In this document: piece after piece, positions 1 through 6,022 of the stretch | Position numbering within the stretch: position 1 is the stretch's first letter | How the letters are laid out: each line of letters opens with the position of its first letter | Assembly (NCBI GenBank): GCA_021812735.1 | Contig: JAKAMV010000571.1 | Span: forward strand, 1-6,811 | DNA length: 6,811 bases | Source: Chloroflexota bacterium | GTDB lineage: Bacteria > Chloroflexota > Limnocylindria > Limnocylindrales > CSP1-4 | Direction of reading: 5' to 3' | The notes under the pieces: generated by a model | Seen by the model: only the letters and a program-made list of their open reading frames with translations | What the model was told of the DNA's origin: nothing | The model's database searches: none | Translations under genes and position numbers: made by a program

Positions 1-154
1 GGATGCCGTCGTCGATGCGCGCGCGGCCCGGCACCGGCCCGAGCACCGCCTTCGGCCGGCCGCGGTCGGTGACGCGCAGGACCTCTCCCCGCTCCGCGCG
101 GTCCAGGTACTCCGAGAGGCGCTGCTTCAGCTCGCGGATCCCGACGTCTGCCAT
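1..154 (-). CDS. Phd/YefM-type antitoxin of a type II toxin-antitoxin pair (C-terminus beyond the left edge)
   Basis: The gene starts at ATG 154-152 and runs off the left edge, leaving 51 codons. The visible protein begins MADVGIRELKQRLSEYLDR and continues through GEVLRVTDRGRPKAVLGPV. This is the N-terminal DNA-binding part of the Phd/YefM (PhdYeFM_antitox) family: a VGIRELKQ..SEYL helix, then a short hydrophobic strand and the TDRGRPKAVL turn. In this family the N-terminal dimer binds operator palindromes, and the C-terminal tail, missing here, wraps and inhibits a toxin, most often a VapC PIN-domain RNase. The toxin gene would be expected directly downstream, left of the window. There is no Shine-Dalgarno before the ATG. 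A TAGTGT hexamer lies 6 nt upstream, so the mRNA is probably leaderless. Family is fairly certain; the partner toxin is inference. Confidence 0.85.
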   Translation of the reverse strand, partial: MADVGIRELKQRLSEYLDRAERGEVLRVTDRGRPKAVLGPVPGRARIDDGI

Positions 155-187
155 GTGGCCACACTACCACAGCGATGTGTCCACATC
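154..187 (-). promoter_or_regulatory. Antitoxin promoter with tandem operator-like palindromes
   Basis: A perfect 10-bp palindrome, TGTGGCCACA, lies at 154-163 and touches the antitoxin start codon. A second inverted repeat, GATGTG-TC-CACATC, lies at 174-187; its core TGTGTCCACA differs from the first by one base. Their centres are 22 bp apart, about two helical turns. A further CCACA half-site sits between them at 167-171. On the minus strand TAGTGT (166-161) is a plausible -10 hexamer 6 nt before ATG; no convincing -35 was seen. Paired palindromes over the promoter fit autorepression by an antitoxin dimer pair, as known for Phd/YefM systems. The repeats are seen directly; binding is inferred. 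Confidence 0.55.
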
Positions 188-369
188 ATTGCGCAGGAGC
201 CGATTGCGGAGCGCGCACCCTGGGCGGACGACCAAGCGGCGCGGGTCACGCTCGAGACCGTCGGCCGCCTCTGCGCCGCCTTCCCGCGTCTGAAGCGACC
301 GGTTGAGGCTGCCACGACTTCGGCGCGGTTGCCCTTGTCGCGCCGTACTGCGAGGAGGTGGGTGCGGCC

Positions 370-1242
370 TCAGCGGAAGGTGATCGTTGCCTCCAGGGTG
401 TTGACCACGACCTCACCCTCCCGGACCTCGACGACGAGCGTCGCCGGTCCGAGGGCCTGCGCCCGCGAGCTCCGCAGCGCGACGACGAACTCGTCCGTCC
501 TGGCGTCATAGGTCGCGCACGCCCAGGCCCCGCCGCGAACCGCTGCGCGGACGCCGCAGGCCCCGGCGACCGTCGCCGCGCTGGCATCGGAGATCCGGGC
601 GCCGCTCGCGGCGGCGAGGCCGATCCGGACCGGGACGACCGAACCGGCCCGATACGCGGACTTCAGGCCAATGGGCCCGACGACGTCATAGCCCACGACG
701 TACGGGCACGTCGCCGTCGCGCTGTTCCCGGCGAGGTCCCAGGCCGTGAGCGAGACCGACCTGGCGCCGACCGAGCTCGTGTCCGCGCCAGCGGAGGCGG
801 TGGCCGAGGCCGGACCCGAGCTGGCATCCGACACGTCGGCGACGACTGAGCCGGTCCCGCCGAGGACGAAGGCGGCCTGGCGGCAGGACAGCTGCGGGTC
901 CGTGCCGTCGACCCGGATCGTCCGCCCGACCGGCGGATCGAGCAGGCCTGCGCTGTCGCGCGACGCGGCGTACAGAACGTGGATGCCGTCACCGGAGATC
1001 GGGGCGCCCGTGCCGAGGAACGGGCAGCCCGCCGCGAGGTCGTCGAAGCTGGTCGGCATCGAGGCGGGGTCGAGGGCGCAGCGGGTCTCGGCGACGCCCG
1101 ATCCGGCATCGGTGGCCGACACGGCGGCCGAGACGGGCTGGGTGTACCAGCCGTTCGTGCCTCTCTGATGCTGCAGTGGCTCGGCTCCGAGATGACGGCC
1201 ACCGACTCGGACCCCCACCCGAGCGTGAAGGCGCTGACACAT
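370..1242 (-). CDS. Secreted Ig-like/PxKF-domain protein, C-terminal part; 5' end probably lost or frameshifted
   Basis: The 290-residue frame ends at TGA 372-370. From about residue 29 it reads as bacterial extracellular Ig-like repeats. Repeat one (about 30-120) opens with GTNGWYTQPV and TDAGSGVAE and ends IRVDGTDPQLSC. Repeat two (about 121-182) has ADVSDASSGPAS and AWDLAGNSATATCP. The C-terminal 105 residues resemble the PxKF domain: YRAGSVVPVRIGL takes the place of the usual AGSTVPVKF, and ATYDARTDEFV with a final NTLEATITFR match the family's end. Such proteins are normally exported and much longer, with many repeats. Residues 1-28 resemble nothing known to me, there is no signal peptide, and no ribosome site precedes ATG 1242. 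The frame is open only back to a TAG at 1320-1318. It is probably the remnant of a larger gene, and the true start is unknown. No function beyond extracellular binding or adhesion can be inferred. Confidence 0.55.
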   Translation of the reverse strand: MCQRLHARVGVRVGGRHLGAEPLQHQRGTNGWYTQPVSAAVSATDAGSGVAETRCALDPASMPTSFDDLAAGCPFLGTGAPISGDGIHVLYAASRDSAGLLDPPVGRTIRVDGTDPQLSCRQAAFVLGGTGSVVADVSDASSGPASATASAGADTSSVGARSVSLTAWDLAGNSATATCPYVVGYDVVGPIGLKSAYRAGSVVPVRIGLAAASGARISDASAATVAGACGVRAAVRGGAWACATYDARTDEFVVALRSSRAQALGPATLVVEVREGEVVVNTLEATITFR

Positions 1243-1726
1243 GGCAGGCGGACAGCGCGGCCGACTTGCAGCGCGCCTGCATGGCCGCGTGGGAGGCGAA
1301 GTAGCGACCCCCGCCTGCTACCCTCCCTCGGGACCGGCTCGGCGTATCCCCCCACGCTGCGGCCGGTCCTTTTGATTCCAGCGCTCCGGCGGGTCCCGGA
1401 CGGTCCGCCCGCGGCGCCGGGTCGCACGAACCTTCCGCCCACCCCGGTGGGGTCTGTGGAACCGGCCGAGCCGGCCCCTGCCGCTGTGGTGAGCAGCAGC
1501 AGCGCATGGACAGCGCGTGCGGCTGCCCTCCCCCTGCCCGGAGCGCGGACGCGTGGGCAACGTGTAAACGCCCCGTGGCGCCCATGCCCAGTGCGTCCGC
1601 TTACCCCGGATCCACCGAAGCCCAGACGTGATTCACCATTCGGGACACGCAAACAGGTGCCCTTCCGAACGGGGACGATGGAGTTGTTCAAACAACACCA
1701 ACACCGTCAACCAGGACACCTGCCGG
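1243..1726. other. Stretch with no recognisable gene
   Basis: Several frames are open here on both strands, as expected at this GC content, but none gives a recognisable protein. On the minus strand one frame carries a short hydrophobic run (HALLLLTTAAGAG) that comes largely from an (AGC)4 tract at 1497-1508; no suitable start codon sits just before it. Another frame gives FASHAAMQARCKSAALSACHVS, which is not recognised. The sequence may be decayed 5' coding sequence of the Ig-like protein, or the flank of the insertion-sequence fragment to the right. No RNA gene or strong terminator was found. Confidence 0.4.
1683..1696. repeat. Short perfect inverted repeat upstream of the IS1380-like fragment
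   Basis: GTTGTT-CA-AACAAC forms perfect 6-bp arms around a 2-bp centre, in a locally AT-richer patch 30 bp before the transposase-fragment ATG. It could be a promoter-proximal operator or a leftover of the element's left end. No terminal inverted repeat could be confirmed. It is short enough to have arisen by chance. Confidence 0.3.
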
Positions 1727-1918
1727 ATGCGATCCTCCCACAGCCTCGACCGGATCGGCGTGGCGTTCGACGAGGCGCAACTGGTGAGCGACGCCGGGCT
1801 CCTGCTGCCCGCCACCCTCGCCCAGCACCTCGGCCTGAAGGGGCGTCGGCTGGTGCTCAAACGCGAACGGAGTACGGACGCCGTCCGGCGACGCCGCGCC
1901 GGCCTCGATAAACGCTAG
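1727..1918 (+). pseudogene. IS1380-family transposase, N-terminal fragment
   Basis: From ATG 1727 the 63-residue frame begins MRSSHSLDRIGVAFDEAQLV and goes on through SDAGLLLPATLAQHLGL. This is the characteristic start of IS1380-family DDE transposases, which have a LDxxxVxFDDExLVANAGLLLPATLAQRLGL pattern. Intact members are roughly 430-480 residues. Here homology stops at about residue 37, and the tail (KGRRLVLKRERSTDAV to LDKR) does not look like transposase before the stop at 1916-1918. No DDE catalytic region follows in any frame. An AGGA at 1713-1716, 10 nt before the ATG, could be the original ribosome-binding site. The fragment cannot encode an active transposase. It is the only mobile-element sequence visible and supports a decayed accessory origin for the left half. 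Family assignment rests on about 35 residues. Confidence 0.7.
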
Positions 1919-1947
1919 ACCGTCGTTCCGGGCCGGCGCCCTCCCGT

Positions 1948-2015
1948 CGGCGCGACGCTCAATCGGTCGGGCTCGGCGATCGGCATGGCACGTTCGACTC
2001 CTGTCGGGCGCGCTA
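1948..2015 (+). other. tRNA-like relic: possible pseudo-tRNA or attachment-site scar
   Basis: GTTCGACTCCTG at 1992-2003 followed by TCGGGCGCGC at 2004-2013 reads like the T-loop, 3' T-stem strand and 3' acceptor strand of a bacterial tRNA, ending CTA where CCA is normal. The T-loop is TTCGACT. The T-stem (1988-1992 with 2000-2004) pairs in four of five positions, with one C-C mismatch. Upstream, GCTC-AATCGGTC-GGGC (1957-1972) resembles a D-arm. Only 20 nt separate the D-arm from the T-loop, about 7-8 too few for an anticodon arm plus variable loop, and the 5' acceptor (CGGCGCG, 1948-1954) does not pair in register. It is therefore not a working tRNA. The 3' end of a tRNA is a classical tyrosine-integrase att core, so this may be the distal repeat of an integrated element. 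The likeness was judged by eye. Confidence 0.35.
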
Positions 2016-2029
2016 GAACATATGTTCTA
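2014..2029. promoter_or_regulatory. Perfect 16-bp palindrome with a LexA-box-like core
   Basis: TAGAACATATGTTCTA is its own reverse complement. The GAAC-ATAT-GTTC core matches the GAAC-N4-GTTC core of Gram-positive/actinobacterial LexA (SOS) boxes, whose usual flanks are C...G rather than A...T. It abuts the tRNA-like relic. No gene reads away from it at promoter distance: to the right lies the 3' end of the permease gene, converging from the opposite strand, and to the left lies the plus-strand transposase fragment. It may be an orphan operator left after rearrangement. It could also act as a weak transcript hairpin, since ATTTG follows, or be an integration-related site. Confidence 0.4.
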
Positions 2030-2155
2030 TTTGCCTGTCCCACGTCAAGATTCGGCTGTGTCGGCCGGGACCCGGGGTGGCACGCCGATCAGCGGCCCAG
2101 CACGGAGTCCGTGGACACGACCGATGCGGGCAGCCCGCGAGAGGCCGCCACGTCA

Positions 2156-3637
2156 TCAGTCGGTGGCGCACGCCTGCACTGCTCCGCCCCCGGCCCGCAT
2201 GGCGGCCAGCCGCTGCGAGTCCCGGGCCACCACGGCCGACTCGGCCTCGAGGTCGATCGAACGTGCCAGCAGGTAGTAGACGACGCTGGTGAGCGGCAGC
2301 CCGACGAGCGCCGCGATGTCATACCCGAGCGCGGAAGCGATCGGCCCGACAAACCAGCTCGCGTCGAAGAAGGGGACCATGGCCCCGAGGCCGATGGCGT
2401 ACGCCAGGAGCCCACGCCACGACCACTGCCCGTACATGCCGCCTGAGCTCGACACGATGTCGGCCACGGCGTAGCGACCCTTCCGGACGAGGTAGAAGTC
2501 GACCAGGTTCACGGCCGTCCACGGGATGACGAAGTAGGTGAGGCCGACGAGGAAGCCGACGAACGTGTCGAGGTACGCCCGCGGGATCAGGAGGACGACG
2601 GCCGCGAGCGCGACCCCCAGGATCGTGAGGCCGACCACCCGGAGGGGCGCCGACGGCCGGACCGCCCGGAAGGAGTCGATCGCGCTGACGCCGGTAAGGA
2701 ATCCGCTGTAGATGCTCACGCCCGCGATGAGGATCGAGACGGGGACGCTCAGGGCGAGGCTCACCGTCCCGAACCCGCCGAACAGCTGGTTGCCGGCGCT
2801 ATTCATGGCGCCGATGACGTCCTTGGCGCCGGTTGCCGCGACCACGACCGCACCCAGGACCTCGATCCAGACCGCTGACGCGATCGATCCGCCGCCGACC
2901 GCCAGGACCACGCGCCACGCCGGCGTCGTCCGCGGGAGGTAGCGGGTGTAGTCGGACACGATGGGCGCCACGGAGATCTGGTAGCCGACCGCCGCGCCGA
3001 ACTGCGCGAGGAAGCCCGCCAGCACGAAGCCGCCCGCGTCCAGCGAGGGGCCCGCGCCCGCCGTCCTGGCCACAGCCACGGTCAGGACCGCGAACACCAG
3101 GACCATGAACACGGTGAGCCAGCGGAGCAGCAGATGCAGCGCGTCATGGCCGAGGACGACGATCACCAGGGCGACGACGAGGAACGCGATCGCGTACCTG
3201 TGGGGCGCCGGCGTTGCGATCTGGCCCATCGCATCCGCCGCGACAATCAGGGTGTACAGGCCGAAGCCGACGGTGATCACGACGGAGATCACCTTGACCA
3301 GCACCGCGCCCCTGGAGCCGAACTGCACCCGTGACTGGATCAGCTGGGGCAGGCCGAGGGCCGGTCCCTGATACGCGTGGAACGCCGTGAAGAACGTGCC
3401 GAACGCGCTGCCCAGGACGATCGCGAGGATCGTCCACGGCAGGCTGAGGCCGAAGGCGAAGCCCACGACGCCGGTCAAGGCGGTCACAAACGTCGCGTTC
3501 AGCGTGAACCAGAACGGCATCTGGCGCCACGCCGAACCGTGCCGCTCGGAATCCGGGATGTAGTCCTGGATGTGGGACTCGATCAGCGACGGCAGTCGCG
3601 TCGCGGTGGTCTGGCTCATCGGTGGTTGGCGCTCCAT
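2156..3637 (-). CDS. NCS1-family nucleobase:cation symporter (cytosine/purine permease type)
   Basis: This 493-residue inner-membrane protein has about 12 hydrophobic segments (roughly 43-63, 66-88, 112-138, 147-163, 168-191, 203-222, 243-267, 290-315, 334-351, 356-381, 408-423, 440-458). NCS1 hallmarks are visible: QLIQSRVQFGSRGA after TM2 (98-111), SDYTRYLPR (228-236), and PWTAVNLVDFYLVRKGRYAV (372-391). NCS1 carriers import cytosine, purines, allantoin, hydantoins or thiamine with Na+ or H+; the substrate cannot be read from sequence. The gene lies 22 nt after cobA and is probably the last gene of the cobalamin operon. Two starts are possible: ATG 3637, with no clear ribosome site, and ATG 3619 (MSQTTATRLPSLIE), with GGAG 12 nt upstream. 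The longer form is given. Length is normal for the family. A role in importing a cobalamin lower-ligand base is inference from position only. Confidence 0.9.
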   Translation of the reverse strand: MERQPPMSQTTATRLPSLIESHIQDYIPDSERHGSAWRQMPFWFTLNATFVTALTGVVGFAFGLSLPWTILAIVLGSAFGTFFTAFHAYQGPALGLPQLIQSRVQFGSRGAVLVKVISVVITVGFGLYTLIVAADAMGQIATPAPHRYAIAFLVVALVIVVLGHDALHLLLRWLTVFMVLVFAVLTVAVARTAGAGPSLDAGGFVLAGFLAQFGAAVGYQISVAPIVSDYTRYLPRTTPAWRVVLAVGGGSIASAVWIEVLGAVVVAATGAKDVIGAMNSAGNQLFGGFGTVSLALSVPVSILIAGVSIYSGFLTGVSAIDSFRAVRPSAPLRVVGLTILGVALAAVVLLIPRAYLDTFVGFLVGLTYFVIPWTAVNLVDFYLVRKGRYAVADIVSSSGGMYGQWSWRGLLAYAIGLGAMVPFFDASWFVGPIASALGYDIAALVGLPLTSVVYYLLARSIDLEAESAVVARDSQRLAAMRAGGGAVQACATD

Positions 3638-3659
3638 CTTGCTGCGGTTCCGCGCACGG

Positions 3660-4406
3660 TCAACCGTGCCGTGCTCCTGAGATCTGCGAGTGCATGGCGA
3701 CGACGACGCCGACGACCAGGGTCACCGGCCGTGGCAGGTCGCTCGCGGCGACGCAGCCGGGCAGGGTGGCGAGGGTGCCGGTCACAACGCGCTGGGCGCC
3801 CGTTGCACCGCGCGAGATGGCGGCGGCGGGCTCGTCGGGGTCTCGGCCGGCGTCGATCAGGGCGCGCATGATCGGGTCCACGGCGGCGTGGCCCATCAGG
3901 ATCACGAGCGTCGGCACACGGGCGTAGCGCTCGACCTCTGACGCGGCCACGATCTGGCCCGTTCTCGTCCGTGCGCTGAACACCGCGAACCCGCCCGCGA
4001 CGCCTCGGTGGGTAACGGGGATCCCGGCGGCCCCCGGCACCGCGACGGCCGACGTCACGCCCGGCACGACCTCGAACGGCAGCCCCGCCTCGCGCAGCGC
4101 CAGCGCCTCTTCGCCGCCGCGCCCGAAGACGAACGGGTCGCCGCCCTTGAGGCGTACCACGCAGGCTCCGCGCCGGACCCGGTCGACCAGCAGCGCGTTG
4201 ATGACCTCCTGGGGCAGCGTGTGGGCGCCTGACTCCTTGCCGACGTAGATCTGCTCCGCGGCCGGCGCAACCTCGACGAGCAGGCCCTCGTCGACGAGGT
4301 GGTCGTAGATGACCGCGTCCGCCCCGCGGAGGAGGCGCAACCCGCGGACGGTGATCAGGTCCGCGCTGCCGGGACCCGCCCCCACGAGGTAGGCGATGCC
4401 GCTCAT
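3660..4406 (-). CDS. cobA: Uroporphyrinogen-III C-methyltransferase (SUMT)
   Basis: A cytosolic enzyme that transfers two methyl groups from S-adenosylmethionine to uroporphyrinogen III, at C2 and C7, giving precorrin-2, the branch point to siroheme and cobalamin. The 248-residue protein has the full single-domain SUMT set: [12 protein letters not shown] (8-19), DAVIYDHLV (30-38), [14 protein letters not shown] (57-70), [18 protein letters not shown] (84-101), PGVTSA (115-120), GIPVTHRG (128-135) and [10 protein letters not shown] (167-176). These form the two-domain tetrapyrrole-methylase fold with the SAM site between. Length is normal for the stand-alone form, with no HemD or CysG fusion. 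Its ATG overlaps the sirC stop by 4 nt (ATGA), indicating translational coupling. Together the two genes split the work that CysG does in one chain in enterobacteria. Confidence 0.96.
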   Translation of the reverse strand: MSGIAYLVGAGPGSADLITVRGLRLLRGADAVIYDHLVDEGLLVEVAPAAEQIYVGKESGAHTLPQEVINALLVDRVRRGACVVRLKGGDPFVFGRGGEEALALREAGLPFEVVPGVTSAVAVPGAAGIPVTHRGVAGGFAVFSARTRTGQIVAASEVERYARVPTLVILMGHAAVDPIMRALIDAGRDPDEPAAAISRGATGAQRVVTGTLATLPGCVAASDLPRPVTLVVGVVVAMHSQISGARHG

Positions 4407-4897
4407 GGGCGGGCGTCCGGGCCGTCGAGGACCGCGGCGAGGCGGTCCCGGACCGCGGCCGCCCGCGACGGGCTCGCCCCGCCAGTGCTGACGGCAAGCA
4501 CGATCCCGGCCGAGCGGTGGACGGCCGGGACGATGAAGGAGCCCTCCCCCGGGGCGTCAGCGACGTTGCACAGGATCCCCGCTGCGCGGGCGTCATCTGC
4601 CACGTCCCGGTTCGCCTGCCGTTGGCTTGTCGCGGCAAAGGCGAGGCTCGCCCCATCGAGGTCGCCGGCCCGATACGCCCGGCGCTCCCACACGATGACG
4701 CGACCGTCCGCGAGCGCCGCCAGGCGCTCCCCGGCGCTCGGGGACACGAGGCGCACGCGGATCCCCGCAGCGAGGAGGCCCTCGACCTTGCGGGAGCCGA
4801 CCTGGCCCCCGCCGACGACGACCGCGAGCATCCGCCCCGCACCCACGAGCACCACGGGGTATCCGCCGCCCACGCCTCGCCCGTCCACCTCGCTCAC
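4403..4897 (-). CDS. sirC: Precorrin-2 dehydrogenase (SirC/Met8-type), no chelatase fusion
   Basis: An NAD-dependent enzyme that oxidises precorrin-2 to sirohydrochlorin, the precursor of siroheme and of cobalt-precorrins in the early-cobalt B12 route. Starting at GTG 4897 the protein has 164 residues. It carries YPVVLVGAGRMLAVVVGGGQ with the Rossmann GGGQVGSRK (29-37), RLVSP (49-53), AFAATSQRQANRDVADDA (86-103), NVADAPGEGSFIVPA (111-125) and LAVSTGGASPSRA (134-146). Asp114 in NVAD aligns with the catalytic Asp of CysG (Asp104). The GTG was chosen because it overlaps the cobT stop as GTGA and sits just before the conserved YPVVL start. The frame is open further upstream, but that adds low-complexity Arg/Ala/Gly sequence lying within cobT. 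At about 160 residues it resembles stand-alone dehydrogenases, so a separate chelatase is needed for metal insertion; none is visible here. Confidence 0.92.
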   Translation of the reverse strand: MSEVDGRGVGGGYPVVLVGAGRMLAVVVGGGQVGSRKVEGLLAAGIRVRLVSPSAGERLAALADGRVIVWERRAYRAGDLDGASLAFAATSQRQANRDVADDARAAGILCNVADAPGEGSFIVPAVHRSAGIVLAVSTGGASPSRAAAVRDRLAAVLDGPDARP

Positions 4898-6015
4898 CCC
4901 GCCGCCACTCGCACCCCGGCCACGCGCGACGGCTCCTCCGCGGTCAGCGGGCCGGACACCGCGGCCTCCTCGAAGGTCGCCATCTCGTCGAGGGCGGCGA
5001 GCGCGGCGTCGAGGATCGGCATCGCCAGCACCGCGCCCGTCCCCTCGCCGAGCCGCAGGCCGAGGTCGAGCAGCGGCTCGAGGCCGAGCCACGTGAGCGC
5101 GACGCGGTGGCCGCGCTCGACCGAGCAGTGCGCCGCGATCAGGTGGGGACGCACGGCCGGGCAGATGGTCGCCGCGACCAGCGCGGCCGCCGCGGCCACC
5201 AGCGCGTCGAGCAGGACGGGCACCCGGCGCGCGGCGGCGCCCAGGCCGACGCCGGCGAGGCCGCCGATCTCGAGGCCGCCGACCGCGGCCAGGCAGCCGA
5301 TGCCGTCGGAGGGGTCGGGCGTGTTGACCGCAAGCGCGCGCTCGATGGTGCGGATCTTGCGCTCGAAGCCCTCATCGTCCACGCCCGTGCCGCGCCCGGT
5401 CACGGCCCTGGGCTCGGCCCCGGTGATCACCGCCGTCGGCGCGCTCGCGGCGGTGGTGTTGCCGATGCCCATGTCGCCGACGGCGATCGCCTGGACGCCC
5501 TCGTCGACGAGCGAGTCCGCGATCTCGATGCCGGCGGCGAGGCACCGCTCCGCCTCGGCGCGCGTCATCGCCGGCCCCTCGGCCATGTTGCGGGTCCCGT
5601 CCGCGACGCGCCGCGAGACGAGGTCGGGTCGCGTCGGGAGCGGACCCGCCACGCCCATGTCCACCACGACGACGCGAGCGCCGGCGACCCGAGCGAGCGC
5701 GTTGATCGCCGCCCCGCCACGCAGGAAGTTGGCCACCATCTGCGGGGTCACGTCCGCCGGGTACGCCGACACGCCCTCGCGGACGACGCCGTGGTCGGCC
5801 GCCATCACGACGACCGCCTTGCTCGCCAGGCGGGGCCGCGGCCGGCCGGTCGTGGCGGCGACCTGGATGCTCAGGGCCTCGAGGCGCCCGAGGCTGCCCG
5901 CGGGCTTCGTGAGGCTCGCCTGTCGTTCCCTCGCGGCCGCGGCCGCGAGCTGATCGGGCTCCGGGACGCGCGCGACGGTCTCGAGGATCCGGGTGGTGTC
6001 GGGGTTCTGGCTCAT
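4894..6015 (-). CDS. cobT: Nicotinate-nucleotide--dimethylbenzimidazole phosphoribosyltransferase
   Basis: CobT moves the phosphoribosyl group of nicotinate mononucleotide to 5,6-dimethylbenzimidazole, or another lower-ligand base, giving alpha-ribazole phosphate for nucleotide-loop assembly. From ATG 6015 the protein has 373 residues, close to the family's roughly 350. Seen in order: LTKPAGSLGRLE (35-46), VVVMAADHGVVREGVSAYP (68-86), VANFLRGGAAINALAR (94-109), GDMGIGNTTAASA (180-192), VGGLEIGGLAG (245-255) and LGEGTGAVLAMPILDAA (322-338). Glu324 in GEGTGA corresponds to the catalytic Glu317 of Salmonella CobT. The tail after DEMATFEEAAVSGP runs about 18 residues longer than usual. The start is favoured by AAGGA at 6030-6026, 10 nt upstream; the ATG at 6099 would reach far into cobU. 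The gap to cobU is 7 nt. Confidence 0.96.
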   Translation of the reverse strand: MSQNPDTTRILETVARVPEPDQLAAAAARERQASLTKPAGSLGRLEALSIQVAATTGRPRPRLASKAVVVMAADHGVVREGVSAYPADVTPQMVANFLRGGAAINALARVAGARVVVVDMGVAGPLPTRPDLVSRRVADGTRNMAEGPAMTRAEAERCLAAGIEIADSLVDEGVQAIAVGDMGIGNTTAASAPTAVITGAEPRAVTGRGTGVDDEGFERKIRTIERALAVNTPDPSDGIGCLAAVGGLEIGGLAGVGLGAAARRVPVLLDALVAAAAALVAATICPAVRPHLIAAHCSVERGHRVALTWLGLEPLLDLGLRLGEGTGAVLAMPILDAALAALDEMATFEEAAVSGPLTAEEPSRVAGVRVAAG

Positions 6016-6022
6016 CGTCCGG

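Noticed and set aside
155..369. Possible small gene or tRNA between the antitoxin and the Ig-like protein
   Set aside because: The plus-strand frame from 155 gives a mildly protein-like stretch (ADDQAARVTLETVGRLCAA), but it starts inside the operator region, continues antisense through the Ig-like gene and matches nothing known to me. No tRNA fold was found.
663..1691. Minus-strand frame with a signal-peptide-like run (HALLLLTTAAGAG), considered as the lost N-terminus of the Ig-like protein
   Set aside because: The hydrophobic run is short, comes partly from an (AGC)4 tract, sits some 60 residues from the nearest ATG, and the following sequence does not resemble Ig-like repeats.
979..1911. 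310-codon plus-strand open frame
   Set aside because: It spans the Ig-like fragment antisense and part of the transposase fragment in the wrong frame. Composition is low complexity and no domain was recognised.
1918..2155. Strong intrinsic terminator after the NCS1 gene
   Set aside because: No GC-rich hairpin followed by a T-tract was found on the minus strand. The only clear symmetric element is the 16-bp palindrome at 2014-2029, which is too short and AT-rich to call a terminator.
3616..4842. 408-codon minus-strand open frame
   Set aside because: It is out of frame with cobA and sirC and Arg/Gly-rich throughout, with no family motif.
4898..5092. Upstream ATG (5092) as the sirC start
   Set aside because: It would place 65 Arg/Ala/Gly-rich residues inside the cobT coding region. 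The GTG at 4897 fits the family start and the GTGA overlap.
4517..5953. 478-codon plus-strand open frame
   Set aside because: It lies antisense to cobT and sirC, whose conserved motifs are unmistakable. Its translation is Ala/Arg/Pro/Ser-rich low complexity, a GC-rich shadow frame.
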